NCBI RefSeq assembly: GCF_000168975.1
Contig: NZ_AAUW01000023.1
Span: 58,770 to 122,769, forward strand
Reading direction: 5' to 3'
DNA length: 64,000 bases
Source of the DNA: Roseibium aggregatum IAM 12614
GTDB taxonomy: Bacteria > Pseudomonadota > Alphaproteobacteria > Rhizobiales > Stappiaceae
Part shown: piece after piece, positions 25,317 through 33,545 of the stretch
Layout: every line of letters starts with the position of its first letter
Position numbering within the stretch: the stretch's first letter is position 1
The notes under the pieces: generated by a model
Told to the model about the DNA's origin: nothing
The model's database searches: none
What the model saw: only the letters and a program-made list of their open reading frames with translations
Position numbers and translations under genes: made by a program

Positions 25317-27148
25317 CGAGCCATGTTCAGTTGCCCGAACCGACCGCGGAAATTGTTGCCGTTCAGGACGATCTCGTCACGCTGTCGCCGCTCGGCTCTG
25401 CCCCCCTCATCAAGAACGAGGTGGTCTATATCATTCCGCATGGGCCGGAGCGGGACGGCAAGCCGCGTGAATACCTGAAGGCAGAAGTTCTGCGTGTGCG
25501 CGGCAAGTCGGCGGAAGCGCAGGTGTTCGAAAGCACCGCGGGCGTGCGGGTCGGCGACAAGGTGATCCAGAGCGGCGAGATGCTGTCGGTTGCGCTCGGG
25601 CCGGGCCTGCTCAGCACCGTCTTCGATGGCTTGCAGAACCCGCTTGCCGATATTGCCGCCGAGCACGGCTTCTTCCTGCCGCGCGGGGTTCTCACCAACG
25701 CGCTCGACCAGAACCGCAAATGGTCGTTCGAACCAAAGGTGAAATCCGGTGACGTGGTGAAAGCCGGGGATACGCTCGGCACGGTTCCCGAAGGCCGGTT
25801 CGAACACCGGATCATGGTTCCTTTCGTCACCGCCGGGTCCTGGACGGTGGACCGGATCCGTGAGGGGACTTTCACCATCAACGAGGTGGTGGCAACGCTC
25901 AAGAACGAGCGCGGCGAAACCCGCGACCTGACCATGGTTCAGCATTGGCCGGTTCGCCGGGCTATTCCGGAAGCGATGGTGAAGGCCGGTCAGAGCGAGC
26001 GGCTTTACCCGAGTGAGCCCCTGATCACCACCTTGCGCCTGATCGACACGTTCTTCCCCATTGCCCGCGGCGGCATGGGCTGCATTCCGGGTCCCTTCGG
26101 CGCGGGCAAGACGGTGCTGCAATCGCTGATCTCGCGCTTTTCGGCGGTCAACATCGTGATCGTGGTCGCCTGCGGCGAGCGCGCCGGTGAGGTGGTGGAA
26201 ACGATCACAGAGTTTCCGCACCAGCCGGATCCCTCCGGTGACGGCACGCTGATGGACCGCACGGTCATCATCTGCAACACCTCGTCCATGCCCGTGGCAG
26301 CCCGCGAGGCCTCGATCTACACCGGCATCACTCTTGGGGAATATTACCGGCAGATGGGCTATGACGTGCTCCTGATCGCCGACAGCACCTCCCGCTGGGC
26401 TCAGGCCATGCGGGAAACCTCCGGCCGTCTGGAGGAAATTCCCGGAGAGGAAGCGTTTCCCGCGTATCTCGACAGCGCCATCAAGGGCATTTACGAGCGC
26501 GCGGGCGTGTTGCGCACCGCCAGCGGCGAGACCGGCAGCCTCACCATGATCGGCACCGTGTCTCCGGCCGGTGGCAATTTCGAGGAACCGGTCACCCAGT
26601 CGACCCTTGGCACGGTCAAGACCTTCCTGGGCCTCTCGTCCGAGCGGGCCTACAAACGCTTTTATCCGGCGGTCGACCCGCTTTTGTCCTGGTCGCGGTA
26701 TCACATTCAGCTCAACGACTGGTACCACAAGAACATTGGCCCGGACTGGGTGCCCCGCGTTTCCGAGATGATCGAACTCCTGCGCAAGGGTGACGAGATC
26801 ACCCGAATGATGCAGGTGACGGGCGAAGAAGGCGTCTCCACCGAGGATTTCGTCCTTCAGCAGAAGGCGCTGTTCCTGGATATGGTCTATCTGCAGCAGG
26901 ATGCCTTTGACGATGTCGATGTGTCGGCTCCGCTCAAGCGCCAGCAGGAAACCTTCGACCTCGTCTACCGCATCGCCCGCACCGACTTCGCCTTTCACGA
27001 CAAGGAGGCCGTGCGCAAGTTCTTCACCGAACAGACGGCCCTCTTCAAGAACCTCAATTACGCCGCCGATGGCAGCCCTGACCGCAAGGAGCTGCTAGAG
27101 AAGATAAAGGCCAATGTCAGCACCGCCCCGACGCATGTGACGGGGTGA
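25313..27148 (+). CDS. ntpA: A/V-type ATPase catalytic subunit A
   Basis: Catalytic subunit of 611 aa, normal length. It has the N-terminal barrel, the A-specific inserted domain (about residues 110-200), then the RecA core with P-loop GPFGAGKTV (about residue 260), catalytic Glu in CGERAGEV, Walker B LLIADSTSRWA and the C-terminal bundle. Last gene of the operon, translationally coupled to DUF2764. Hydrolyses or makes ATP in the A3B3 head. Confidence 0.97.
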   Translation: MTSHVQLPEPTAEIVAVQDDLVTLSPLGSAPLIKNEVVYIIPHGPERDGKPREYLKAEVLRVRGKSAEAQVFESTAGVRVGDKVIQSGEMLSVALGPGLLSTVFDGLQNPLADIAAEHGFFLPRGVLTNALDQNRKWSFEPKVKSGDVVKAGDTLGTVPEGRFEHRIMVPFVTAGSWTVDRIREGTFTINEVVATLKNERGETRDLTMVQHWPVRRAIPEAMVKAGQSERLYPSEPLITTLRLIDTFFPIARGGMGCIPGPFGAGKTVLQSLISRFSAVNIVIVVACGERAGEVVETITEFPHQPDPSGDGTLMDRTVIICNTSSMPVAAREASIYTGITLGEYYRQMGYDVLLIADSTSRWAQAMRETSGRLEEIPGEEAFPAYLDSAIKGIYERAGVLRTASGETGSLTMIGTVSPAGGNFEEPVTQSTLGTVKTFLGLSSERAYKRFYPAVDPLLSWSRYHIQLNDWYHKNIGPDWVPRVSEMIELLRKGDEITRMMQVTGEEGVSTEDFVLQQKALFLDMVYLQQDAFDDVDVSAPLKRQQETFDLVYRIARTDFAFHDKEAVRKFFTEQTALFKNLNYAADGSPDRKELLEKIKANVSTAPTHVTG

Positions 27149-27508
27149 ATTGCGAGGTTTCGGGCAAGCCGTTTCTATACATACCCCACATCCTGAGAGA
27201 CGGACCTGCCGGTCCTCCTCAGGATGAGGATTGCTGTGCTTTGGGTTCGCATTGAAGCAAGGGGCAGCGCGTCGAATGTCCCTGCCGTGGTGAAGCCGGG
27301 GCCATCAGACGATAGGGCCTGGCGACGCGCACCAATGTCACCTCGGAGAAGCAAAGCGCCGATCCGGCCCTACTCGCAGTGTCGCTTGTTGGAGCAGGGG
27401 ATTTGCGACGTGAGGCTCGCCGCCACATCAGCAATCTGGAAATGAGCAGGTCCCGGGGCTCATGCCGCTCACCCGAGGGTGACATCCTGGAAGGCCGCCT
27501 CGGCGTCG
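27149..27508. repeat. Intergenic composite repeat region (second copy)
   Basis: No gene is seen. Family 1 palindrome at 27189-27230 (CATCCTGAG ... CTCAGGATG with an inner GGACC/GGTCC stem) is followed by an inverted pair of family 2 at 27337-27369 and 27452-27484. The order and the sequence between the family 2 arms resemble those at 199-344, so this looks like a dispersed composite element of about 300 bp. Confidence 0.65.
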
Positions 27509-28210
27509 TTATTCCTGATCCTCGAACACGCTCATGATCTCCTCCAGCGGCTTCTTGATCTTGGCGACCGCCGGAACCGTGGCGTCTTCGGCCGGGTGGC
27601 CGACGGCCAGGATCATCACGGGTTTCTCAGCTTCCGGACGTTTCAGGATCCCGTTCAGAAACTTCATCGGGTTGGGTGTATGCGTCAGGGCCGACAGGCC
27701 CGCATGGTGAAACGCGTTGATCAAGAGGCCGGTGGCGATGCCGACACTTTCCGGCACATAGTAGTGCTTGTAGCGGGTGCCGTCTTCAAAGGTGCCCCAT
27801 CGCTGCGCGAAGATCACGATCAGCCAGGGCGCGATATCCAGATGCGGCTTGTCCGCATTGGTGCCGATTGGCTCCAGCGCCTTGATCCATTCATCGCCCG
27901 CGCCGCCGTCATAGAACTTGCGCTCCTCCTCCTCGGCGGCCAGACGTATCCGGTGCTTCAAGTCGGCATTGGAAATCGCCACGAAATGCCACGGCTGGTG
28001 ATTGGCACCGCTCGGCGCCGTTCCAGCTGCCCGGATGCAGAGTTCTATGACGGAACGGTCTACGGGCCGGTCGGAAAAATCCCGCACCGTGTGACGGGTG
28101 CGCACGTCGTCATAAAAGTCCTGCGCTCGCACCAGCATTTCGGTGTCGTCGAACAGCCGCCGGTCGGGCAGCGGCAACGGTTGGTAATCCAGGGCTGATT
28201 TGGAAATCAT
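27509..28210 (-). CDS. Nitroreductase-fold flavoprotein, iodotyrosine deiodinase-like
   Basis: FMN enzyme of 233 aa. Features are the FMN-phosphate-binding RTRHTVRDFS (residues 37-46), APSGANHQPWHF (65-76) and a C-terminal region very close to vertebrate iodotyrosine deiodinase (ATVPAVAKIKKPLEEIM). The residues that in human IYD clamp the halotyrosine zwitterion (Glu157, Tyr161, Lys182) have counterparts at identical spacing: Glu96, Tyr100 and Lys121. Ordinary nitroreductases lack this lid, so reductive dehalogenation of halotyrosines or halophenols is a serious candidate function. Start chosen at MISKSALDYQPL; upstream extension looks non-coding. Monocistronic, minus strand. Confidence 0.87.
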   Translation of the reverse strand: MISKSALDYQPLPLPDRRLFDDTEMLVRAQDFYDDVRTRHTVRDFSDRPVDRSVIELCIRAAGTAPSGANHQPWHFVAISNADLKHRIRLAAEEEERKFYDGGAGDEWIKALEPIGTNADKPHLDIAPWLIVIFAQRWGTFEDGTRYKHYYVPESVGIATGLLINAFHHAGLSALTHTPNPMKFLNGILKRPEAEKPVMILAVGHPAEDATVPAVAKIKKPLEEIMSVFEDQE

Positions 28211-28624
28211 GTTTTCGCATCCATTCGCATTGCCGGCCGGCGGACACTCAGGAAGCCGGGCCGCGCAATCTCCTCCCACTACGCGGCGGGAAGTATGGAC
28301 CGGCTACCCGCGCGTCAGGCAACTAAAAAACCGGTCGACCGGCTTCACAACTGGAACCGGGGGTGCCTATGCTCACCTTGAAAACACCAAATGGCCTTGA
28401 TGAAAAAATAACCTTGACCAGAGACGGGGCACCTTTCTAGATTTTCTTGACCAATTGGTCAGCGCTGTTCGCTGAGAAGGCAAAATGCCCCAGCGTTCGG
28501 ATGCGGCCAAACTGCCGGTGGCGGAAAAAGCGGCCGGGAACCGCTCGAAGGTCCGCGTTGGCAAGGGTTTAATGTTCCAGAGAAGGGCGAGACCGATATC
28601 GGTTCGCCCATAACCAGTAGGGGA
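28211..28624. other. Divergent intergenic region upstream of nitroreductase and NMT1-like genes
   Basis: No gene is seen. It contains a perfect 12-bp palindrome CCGGTCGACCGG at 28331-28342, and a TTGACC at about 28412 followed after 16 bp by TCTAGA, a possible weak promoter. A RutR-type box at 28447-28462 lies just past the expected transcription start of the binding-protein gene. Confidence 0.55.
28447..28462 (+). promoter_or_regulatory. RutR-type operator
   Basis: TTGACCAATTGGTCAG matches 13 of the 14 fixed positions of the RutR consensus TTGACCA-NN-TGGTCAA known from E. coli. It lies 163 bp upstream of the NMT1-like binding-protein gene. RutR is a TetR-family sensor of uracil/thymine. A similar box precedes preT (34973-34988), linking this gene to pyrimidine catabolism. 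Confidence 0.75.
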
Positions 28625-29620
28625 ATGGCAATGAAGGCATTGAAAAGTCTGGCGCTCGCGTCCGTCCTGGGCGTAAGCCTGGCGTCGGGCGCGGCCAACG
28701 CCGCGGACGAGCTGACACTGCAGCTTAAGTGGGTCACCCAGGGCCAGTTTGCCGGCTATTACGTGGCCAAGGACAAGGGCTTCTACGACGAAGAAGGCCT
28801 GGACGTAACGATCAAGCCGGGTGGTCCGGACATTGCGCCGCCGCAGGTTATCGCCGGTGGCGGTGCCGATGTGATCATCGACTGGATGCCGTCCGCTCTC
28901 GCATCACGCGAAAAGGGTGTGCCGCTCGTCAACATCGCTCAGCCGTTCAAGAAGTCCGGCATGATGCTGACCTGCCTGAAAGAAACCGGCATCACTTCGC
29001 CGGAAGACTTCAAGGGCCGGACACTTGGCGTTTGGTTCTTCGGCAACGAGTATCCGTTCCTGTCCTGGATGAGCCAGCTCGGTATTCCGACCGATGGCGG
29101 TGAGGAAGGTGTGACCGTCCTGAAGCAGGGCTTCAACGTTGATCCGCTGCTGCAGAAACAGGCCGACTGCATTTCCACCATGACCTACAATGAATACTGG
29201 CAGGTCATCGACGCCGGCATTCCGGCGGAAGACCTGATCGTCTTCAAATACGAAGATCAGGGCGTCGCCACGCTGGAAGACGGTCTCTACGTTCTGGAGT
29301 CGAGCCTGGACGACCCGGCAATGGTCGACAAGCTCGCCCGCTTCGTGAAGGCCTCCATGAAGGGTTGGGCCTATTCCGCGGAACACCCGGAAGAAGCTGC
29401 TGAAATCGTTCTGGAAAACGACGCCACGGGCGCACAGACCGAAAAGCACCAGATCCGCATGGTCGGCGAAATCAACAAGCTGGTTGATGGCTCTGACGGC
29501 GAGCTCGACATGGCCGCCTATGAGCGCACCGTGAAGTCCCTGCTCTCCGGTGGGTCCGATCCGGTCATCACCAAGGAGCCGGAAGGCGCAACGACCACGG
29601 TTGTCACCGACAAAATGTGA
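28625..29620 (+). CDS. NMT1/THI5-like ABC transporter substrate-binding protein
   Basis: Periplasmic binding protein of 331 aa. A signal peptide (MKALKSLALASVLGVSLASGAANA) is followed by the NMT1 fold: LTLQLKWVTQGQFAGYYVAKDKGFYDEEGLDV, a VIAGGGADVIIDWMP loop and LGVWFFGNEYPFL. Relatives bind the thiamine pyrimidine precursor or other pyrimidines; the RutR-type box upstream suggests a pyrimidine base here. No permease or ATPase lies beside it, so those would have to be encoded elsewhere. A strong hairpin follows the stop. Confidence 0.88.
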   Translation: MAMKALKSLALASVLGVSLASGAANAADELTLQLKWVTQGQFAGYYVAKDKGFYDEEGLDVTIKPGGPDIAPPQVIAGGGADVIIDWMPSALASREKGVPLVNIAQPFKKSGMMLTCLKETGITSPEDFKGRTLGVWFFGNEYPFLSWMSQLGIPTDGGEEGVTVLKQGFNVDPLLQKQADCISTMTYNEYWQVIDAGIPAEDLIVFKYEDQGVATLEDGLYVLESSLDDPAMVDKLARFVKASMKGWAYSAEHPEEAAEIVLENDATGAQTEKHQIRMVGEINKLVDGSDGELDMAAYERTVKSLLSGGSDPVITKEPEGATTTVVTDKM

Positions 29621-29666
29621 TGTCCGAGGGCAGCCGGGGCGGTCCACCGTTCCGGCTGCCGGGACA
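29621..29666 (+). terminator. GC-rich hairpin after the NMT1-like gene
   Basis: GGCAGCCGG / CCGGCTGCC stem (29629-29637 with 29652-29660), extended by outer TGTCC/GGGACA pairing. No T-run follows immediately, so it may be a terminator that relies on the stem or an mRNA stabiliser. Confidence 0.6.
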
Positions 29667-29747
29667 TTGTGCCTGCCAGGGCACTAAAAATTAAATTTTT
29701 GAATCCAGACTGCATCGCTGACAAAAGCTTGGGATTTTGAACGCGAG

Positions 29748-32039
29748 ATGCCGGATCTGTCTGGAAAAACAGACAAATTAGAGTTGGTTCCTTCAGTCGC
29801 GCATGCCGCGTCCGACGAACCGCGCCCGGCAAATTCCAGCCTGTTCGGCGTGTCTTCCGGCGTTGTAATCCTGCTGATGTTCTGCGCCGTCATTTTTTCT
29901 TTCGGCGCCGTGCTGTTCAAGGTCCTGGTTGCCGAGCGAGAAGCGGCTGCGCGGGAAACACGGTCCGTTGCGCGCGTCTTTGAGAACCACAAGCAGGTGC
30001 TGCTGCGTGAAATGGAGCGTTACGCCGCCTCCAACGCCGCCTACCAGAACATCGATACCAATCTCTCGCCCGACTGGATCAAGACGCGGTTCGGCGTCGA
30101 TATGGCACTGGATTTCGCGCATGACTATACGGTGCTGCTCGGGCGCGACGGCAAGGTTCTCTTTTCCTCGACGGTCCACGGCACGGAAACCGCCGAGGCT
30201 TTTTCCGCGAAGGTCGGGACCAGCATTTCCGGGACGCTGGACACCATTCGCCGCAACTACGTCGACGCATTGATCCGCTCCGGCACGGATGAGGTCCGCT
30301 TCGCCGGCAACCTGACCGACATCTCTGCCATCGATATCGTCGAGATCAACAAGCGTCCCTACATCGTAACGGCTTTTGCGATCGTGCCCGATCCGGGCGG
30401 CATCGAAATGTCCTTCGGGCCGCCGAACGTTCTTGTGAGCGCGTTTGAGATCGATGCCGCGCATCTCAGCAATCTTCTGTCCAGTCTCGCGCTCGACAAT
30501 CTGAAATTCGCCTCCGATATTCCCGTGAGCATGATCGGCACGCCGGTGGAAAACGGGGCCGGATCGGTACTTGGCTATCTTGTCTGGTATCCGATGAGCC
30601 AGGCTTCAAGGATCATCCTGTCCTCGATACCGGTCCTGCTCTTGTCTCTCGGGGTCATTCTGACCGTTGCGCTGATCGCTCTGCGGCAGAACGCCAACGC
30701 CAAGGCGCGGCTGGCAGCGCGCGAGCAGGAAGCCAGATATTCGGCTGATCACGATTCTCTGACGGGCTTCGTCACACGGGGATTTTTCCACACCACTGCC
30801 ACGAAAAGGCTGATCTTGCGCGCGCACCAGCAGCGTGATGCCTGGCTGGTTTATCTCGATGTCGACAATCTCAAGCAGGTGAACGACATTCACGGTCATA
30901 CCGTCGGTGACAGTCTGGTGGTTGCGCAGGCGGAACGCATCAGATCCGTCATCGGCCCTTCCGATCTTGTTGCGCGCAGCGGTGGCGACGAATTCCTGAT
31001 CTTGACGGATCGCTGGGAAACGCCGGAACAAGCTGTGCGGGAAGCCGAGAAGCTGTTCGAAAAGCTGAGTCAGCCGTTCGACTATGAAGGCAAGCGCATC
31101 GAGACGTCCGTCAGCGCGGGGATTGCCCGCTTCCCGGATCACGGCCAGGCCTTGACGGGTCTCATCCGGGCTGCCGACATCGCCCTTCAGCGCTGCAAGA
31201 TGGAGCAGAAAAGCTCGTTTCGTATTTACGACAAGCGGATGGACGATCATCTGCGCCAGAGGCGCGAAATCCGGGTGGAGCTCGATTCAGCGCTGCGCGA
31301 AGCGCAGTTCGACCTGTTTTACCAGCCGATCATCGATGCCCGGTCAGGTCAATTGGCATTCTACGAGGCCCTGATCCGCTGGCGGCATCCGTTCCGGGGG
31401 CTGGTGCCGCCGGACCTGTTCCTGCCGATTGCCCAGGACGCCGGGCTTATGCCTGCAATCGGGGCCTGGGTACTGGAGCGGGCGCTGTGCGATGCCTGCA
31501 GTTGGATGCAGACCGGCGTGTCCGTCAATGTCTGTTCAAGCCAGATCCAGATGCCGGGGTTTGCGAAGAAGGTCAGCTTGCTGTTGCAGGAATACGATTT
31601 TCCGCCGGACCGCCTCATTCTGGAAATCACGGAAGACCTGATGCTGGAAGAAAGCGCGCAGACACGGGAGACCATTGTCAGGCTGCGCGACCTGGGGGTC
31701 GGCCTTGCCATAGACGATTTCGGCACCGGCTTTTCCAGCCTGAGCTACCTGCACAAATACAGCTTCGACAAGATGAAGATCGACCGCAGTTTCATCTCCC
31801 GCATTGGCGAGGATGAAGAGGCCGATATGGTGGTCCGCTCGATGCTAAGCCTTGCCAGGGTGATGCGCATGCAAAGTGTCGGCGAGGGCGTGGAAACGGA
31901 AGCGCAGCGGGATTTCCTGGTGGAAGCGGGCTGCGACTTTCTCCAGGGCTATCTGTTCGACAGACCGCTGCCCCTTTCGGAGTTGTCGCCGCCGGAGTCC
32001 TTGCGGCTGCCAAAGGCGATGCGCTCCGCAGGAGGCTGA
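29748..32039 (+). CDS. Membrane diguanylate cyclase/phosphodiesterase with periplasmic CHASE-like sensor
   Basis: c-di-GMP enzyme of 763 aa. A cytosolic N-terminal tail precedes a transmembrane helix (about 38-62), a periplasmic domain of about 220 residues with CHASE4-like features (LSPDWIKTRFG, HDYTVLLGRDGKVLFS), a second helix (about 285-310), GGDEF and EAL. The GGDEF motif is intact (RSGGDEF, residue 412 onward), EAL is intact (FYEALIRW, 540) and IDDFGTGFSS is present. Either or both activities are possible. Transcribed alone; signal unknown. Confidence 0.92.
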   Translation: MPDLSGKTDKLELVPSVAHAASDEPRPANSSLFGVSSGVVILLMFCAVIFSFGAVLFKVLVAEREAAARETRSVARVFENHKQVLLREMERYAASNAAYQNIDTNLSPDWIKTRFGVDMALDFAHDYTVLLGRDGKVLFSSTVHGTETAEAFSAKVGTSISGTLDTIRRNYVDALIRSGTDEVRFAGNLTDISAIDIVEINKRPYIVTAFAIVPDPGGIEMSFGPPNVLVSAFEIDAAHLSNLLSSLALDNLKFASDIPVSMIGTPVENGAGSVLGYLVWYPMSQASRIILSSIPVLLLSLGVILTVALIALRQNANAKARLAAREQEARYSADHDSLTGFVTRGFFHTTATKRLILRAHQQRDAWLVYLDVDNLKQVNDIHGHTVGDSLVVAQAERIRSVIGPSDLVARSGGDEFLILTDRWETPEQAVREAEKLFEKLSQPFDYEGKRIETSVSAGIARFPDHGQALTGLIRAADIALQRCKMEQKSSFRIYDKRMDDHLRQRREIRVELDSALREAQFDLFYQPIIDARSGQLAFYEALIRWRHPFRGLVPPDLFLPIAQDAGLMPAIGAWVLERALCDACSWMQTGVSVNVCSSQIQMPGFAKKVSLLLQEYDFPPDRLILEITEDLMLEESAQTRETIVRLRDLGVGLAIDDFGTGFSSLSYLHKYSFDKMKIDRSFISRIGEDEEADMVVRSMLSLARVMRMQSVGEGVETEAQRDFLVEAGCDFLQGYLFDRPLPLSELSPPESLRLPKAMRSAGG

Positions 32040-32077
32040 GCCGCGTCTTGGCGCGGCGCCTTGCAAGGCCCCCCTGA

Positions 32078-32115
32078 ACAAAAAAACGCGGGCAGGGGAG
32101 GATCCTGCCCGCGTT
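32078..32115 (-). terminator. Rho-independent terminator of preT-preA
   Basis: A 12-bp stem AACGCGGGCAGG / CCTGCCCGCGTT at 32085-32115, followed in the minus-strand sense by seven T residues (A-run at 32080-32086). It lies 24 bp beyond the preA stop. On the plus strand it may also end the GGDEF-EAL transcript. Confidence 0.9.
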
Positions 32116-32138
32116 GAAGGTGACCGCCGGAGGCTTGC

Positions 32139-33452
32139 CTATTCGGCTGCTTCCTTGACGGCCATCGGGTTGTTCGGATGCGTGGTCCAGTTGGCGTAGT
32201 CCTTTTCGACCGGCTTCTTGGTCCGCGGGTCGATGCTGCCGGCGGCCATGGGCTCCATGGTGATGCAGCCCTCGATCGGGCAGACATTGACGCACAGATT
32301 GCAGCCGACGCATTCCTCGTCGATCACCTCGAACTTGCGCACGCCGTCCACCATGTTGGTGATCGCCTGGTGAGAGGTATCCTCGCAGGCGATGTGACAG
32401 CGGCCGCATTCGATGCACAGATCCTGATCGATCTTGGCCTTGGCGATGTAGTTGAGGTTGAGATACTGCCAGTCGGACACATTCGGCACCGCGCTGCCGA
32501 CGAACTGGTCGACGGACGTATAGCCCTTGGTGTCCATCCAGTCGCTGAGGCCTTCGATCATGTCCTCGACAACCCGGAAGCCGTAGGTCATTGCGGCAGT
32601 GCAGACCTGCACCGAGCCTGCGCCGAGCGCCATGAACTCGGCCGCGTCACGCCAGGTGGTCACGCCGCCGATGCCGGAGATCGGCAGGCCGTGGGTTGCC
32701 GGGTCGCGGGCGATTTCGGCGACCATGTTGAGCGCGATCGGCTTGACCGCCGGGCCGCAATAGCCGCCATGAGCTCCCTTGCCGTCGACGGAGGGGGACG
32801 GCGACATGATGTCGAGATCGACACCCATGATCGAGTTGATGGTGTTGATCAGCGAAACGGCGTCAGCACCGCCCGCCTTGGCGGCCTGTGCCGGCTTGCG
32901 GACATCGGTGATGTTCGGCGTCAGCTTGACGATACAGGGCATGCGCGAATGCTGCTTCACCCAGCGGGTGACCATCTCGATATATTCCGGCACCTGGCCG
33001 ACGGCGGAGCCCATGCCGCGTTCGCTCATGCCGTGCGGGCAGCCGAAGTTCAGCTCGACACCATCGGCTTCGGTCTCTTCGACCTTCTTCAGGATGTCGA
33101 TCCAGTTCTGCTCTTCGCAGGGCACCATCAGCGAAACGACAAGCGCCCGGTCCGGCCAGTCGCGCTTCACCTGCTTGATTTCGCGCAGGTTCACTTCCAG
33201 CGGACGGTCGGTGATCAGTTCGATGTTGTTGAGGCCGATCAGCTGCCGGTCCTTGCCGTGGATCGCGCCGTAGCGCGGACCGTTGACGTTGACCACTGCC
33301 GGGTCTTCCCCAAGCGTCTTCCAGACGACACCGCCCCAACCGGCCTTGAAGGCCCGCACGACGTTGTATTCCTTGTCCGTCGGCGGCGCGGACGCCAGCC
33401 AGAACGGGTTCGGCGATTTGATGCCGATAAAATCAGTACGCAAGTCAGCCAT
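32139..33452 (-). CDS. preA: NAD-dependent dihydropyrimidine dehydrogenase, subunit PreA
   Basis: Large subunit of the enzyme that reduces uracil/thymine to dihydropyrimidines in reductive pyrimidine catabolism, 437 aa. An FMN TIM barrel (about 1-320; NFGCPHGMSERGMG, KLTPNITD, GIGGVTTW) is followed by a C-terminal ferredoxin domain with two [4Fe-4S] motifs, CIECGRCHIACE and CVGCNLCVNVCP. Catalytic Cys is probably in GGYCGPAVKP. Works with PreT, encoded immediately upstream. Hydantoinase and beta-ureidopropionase genes, the next steps, are not in the window. Confidence 0.96.
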   Translation of the reverse strand: MADLRTDFIGIKSPNPFWLASAPPTDKEYNVVRAFKAGWGGVVWKTLGEDPAVVNVNGPRYGAIHGKDRQLIGLNNIELITDRPLEVNLREIKQVKRDWPDRALVVSLMVPCEEQNWIDILKKVEETEADGVELNFGCPHGMSERGMGSAVGQVPEYIEMVTRWVKQHSRMPCIVKLTPNITDVRKPAQAAKAGGADAVSLINTINSIMGVDLDIMSPSPSVDGKGAHGGYCGPAVKPIALNMVAEIARDPATHGLPISGIGGVTTWRDAAEFMALGAGSVQVCTAAMTYGFRVVEDMIEGLSDWMDTKGYTSVDQFVGSAVPNVSDWQYLNLNYIAKAKIDQDLCIECGRCHIACEDTSHQAITNMVDGVRKFEVIDEECVGCNLCVNVCPIEGCITMEPMAAGSIDPRTKKPVEKDYANWTTHPNNPMAVKEAAE

Positions 33453-33505
33453 GGTGGCTCTCCCTCAAATCGGTGGCGCCGAGCGTCTGCCCCTTTCAGG
33501 TGCGA

Positions 33506-33545
33506 AGGTCTCGGGCGCGCAGGTCTCAGGCGCGCAAGTCCTCAG
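33506..33545. repeat. 15-bp tandem repeat between preT and preA
   Basis: AGGTCTCGGGCGCGC and AGGTCTCAGGCGCGC lie in tandem, followed by a diverged partial third copy reaching the preT stop codon. Only 89 bp separates the genes. Possibly slippage-derived; no function is evident. Confidence 0.7.

Noticed and set aside
25175..26998. Minus-strand frame of 607 codons opposite subunit A
   Set aside because: Antisense shadow of the catalytic subunit gene.
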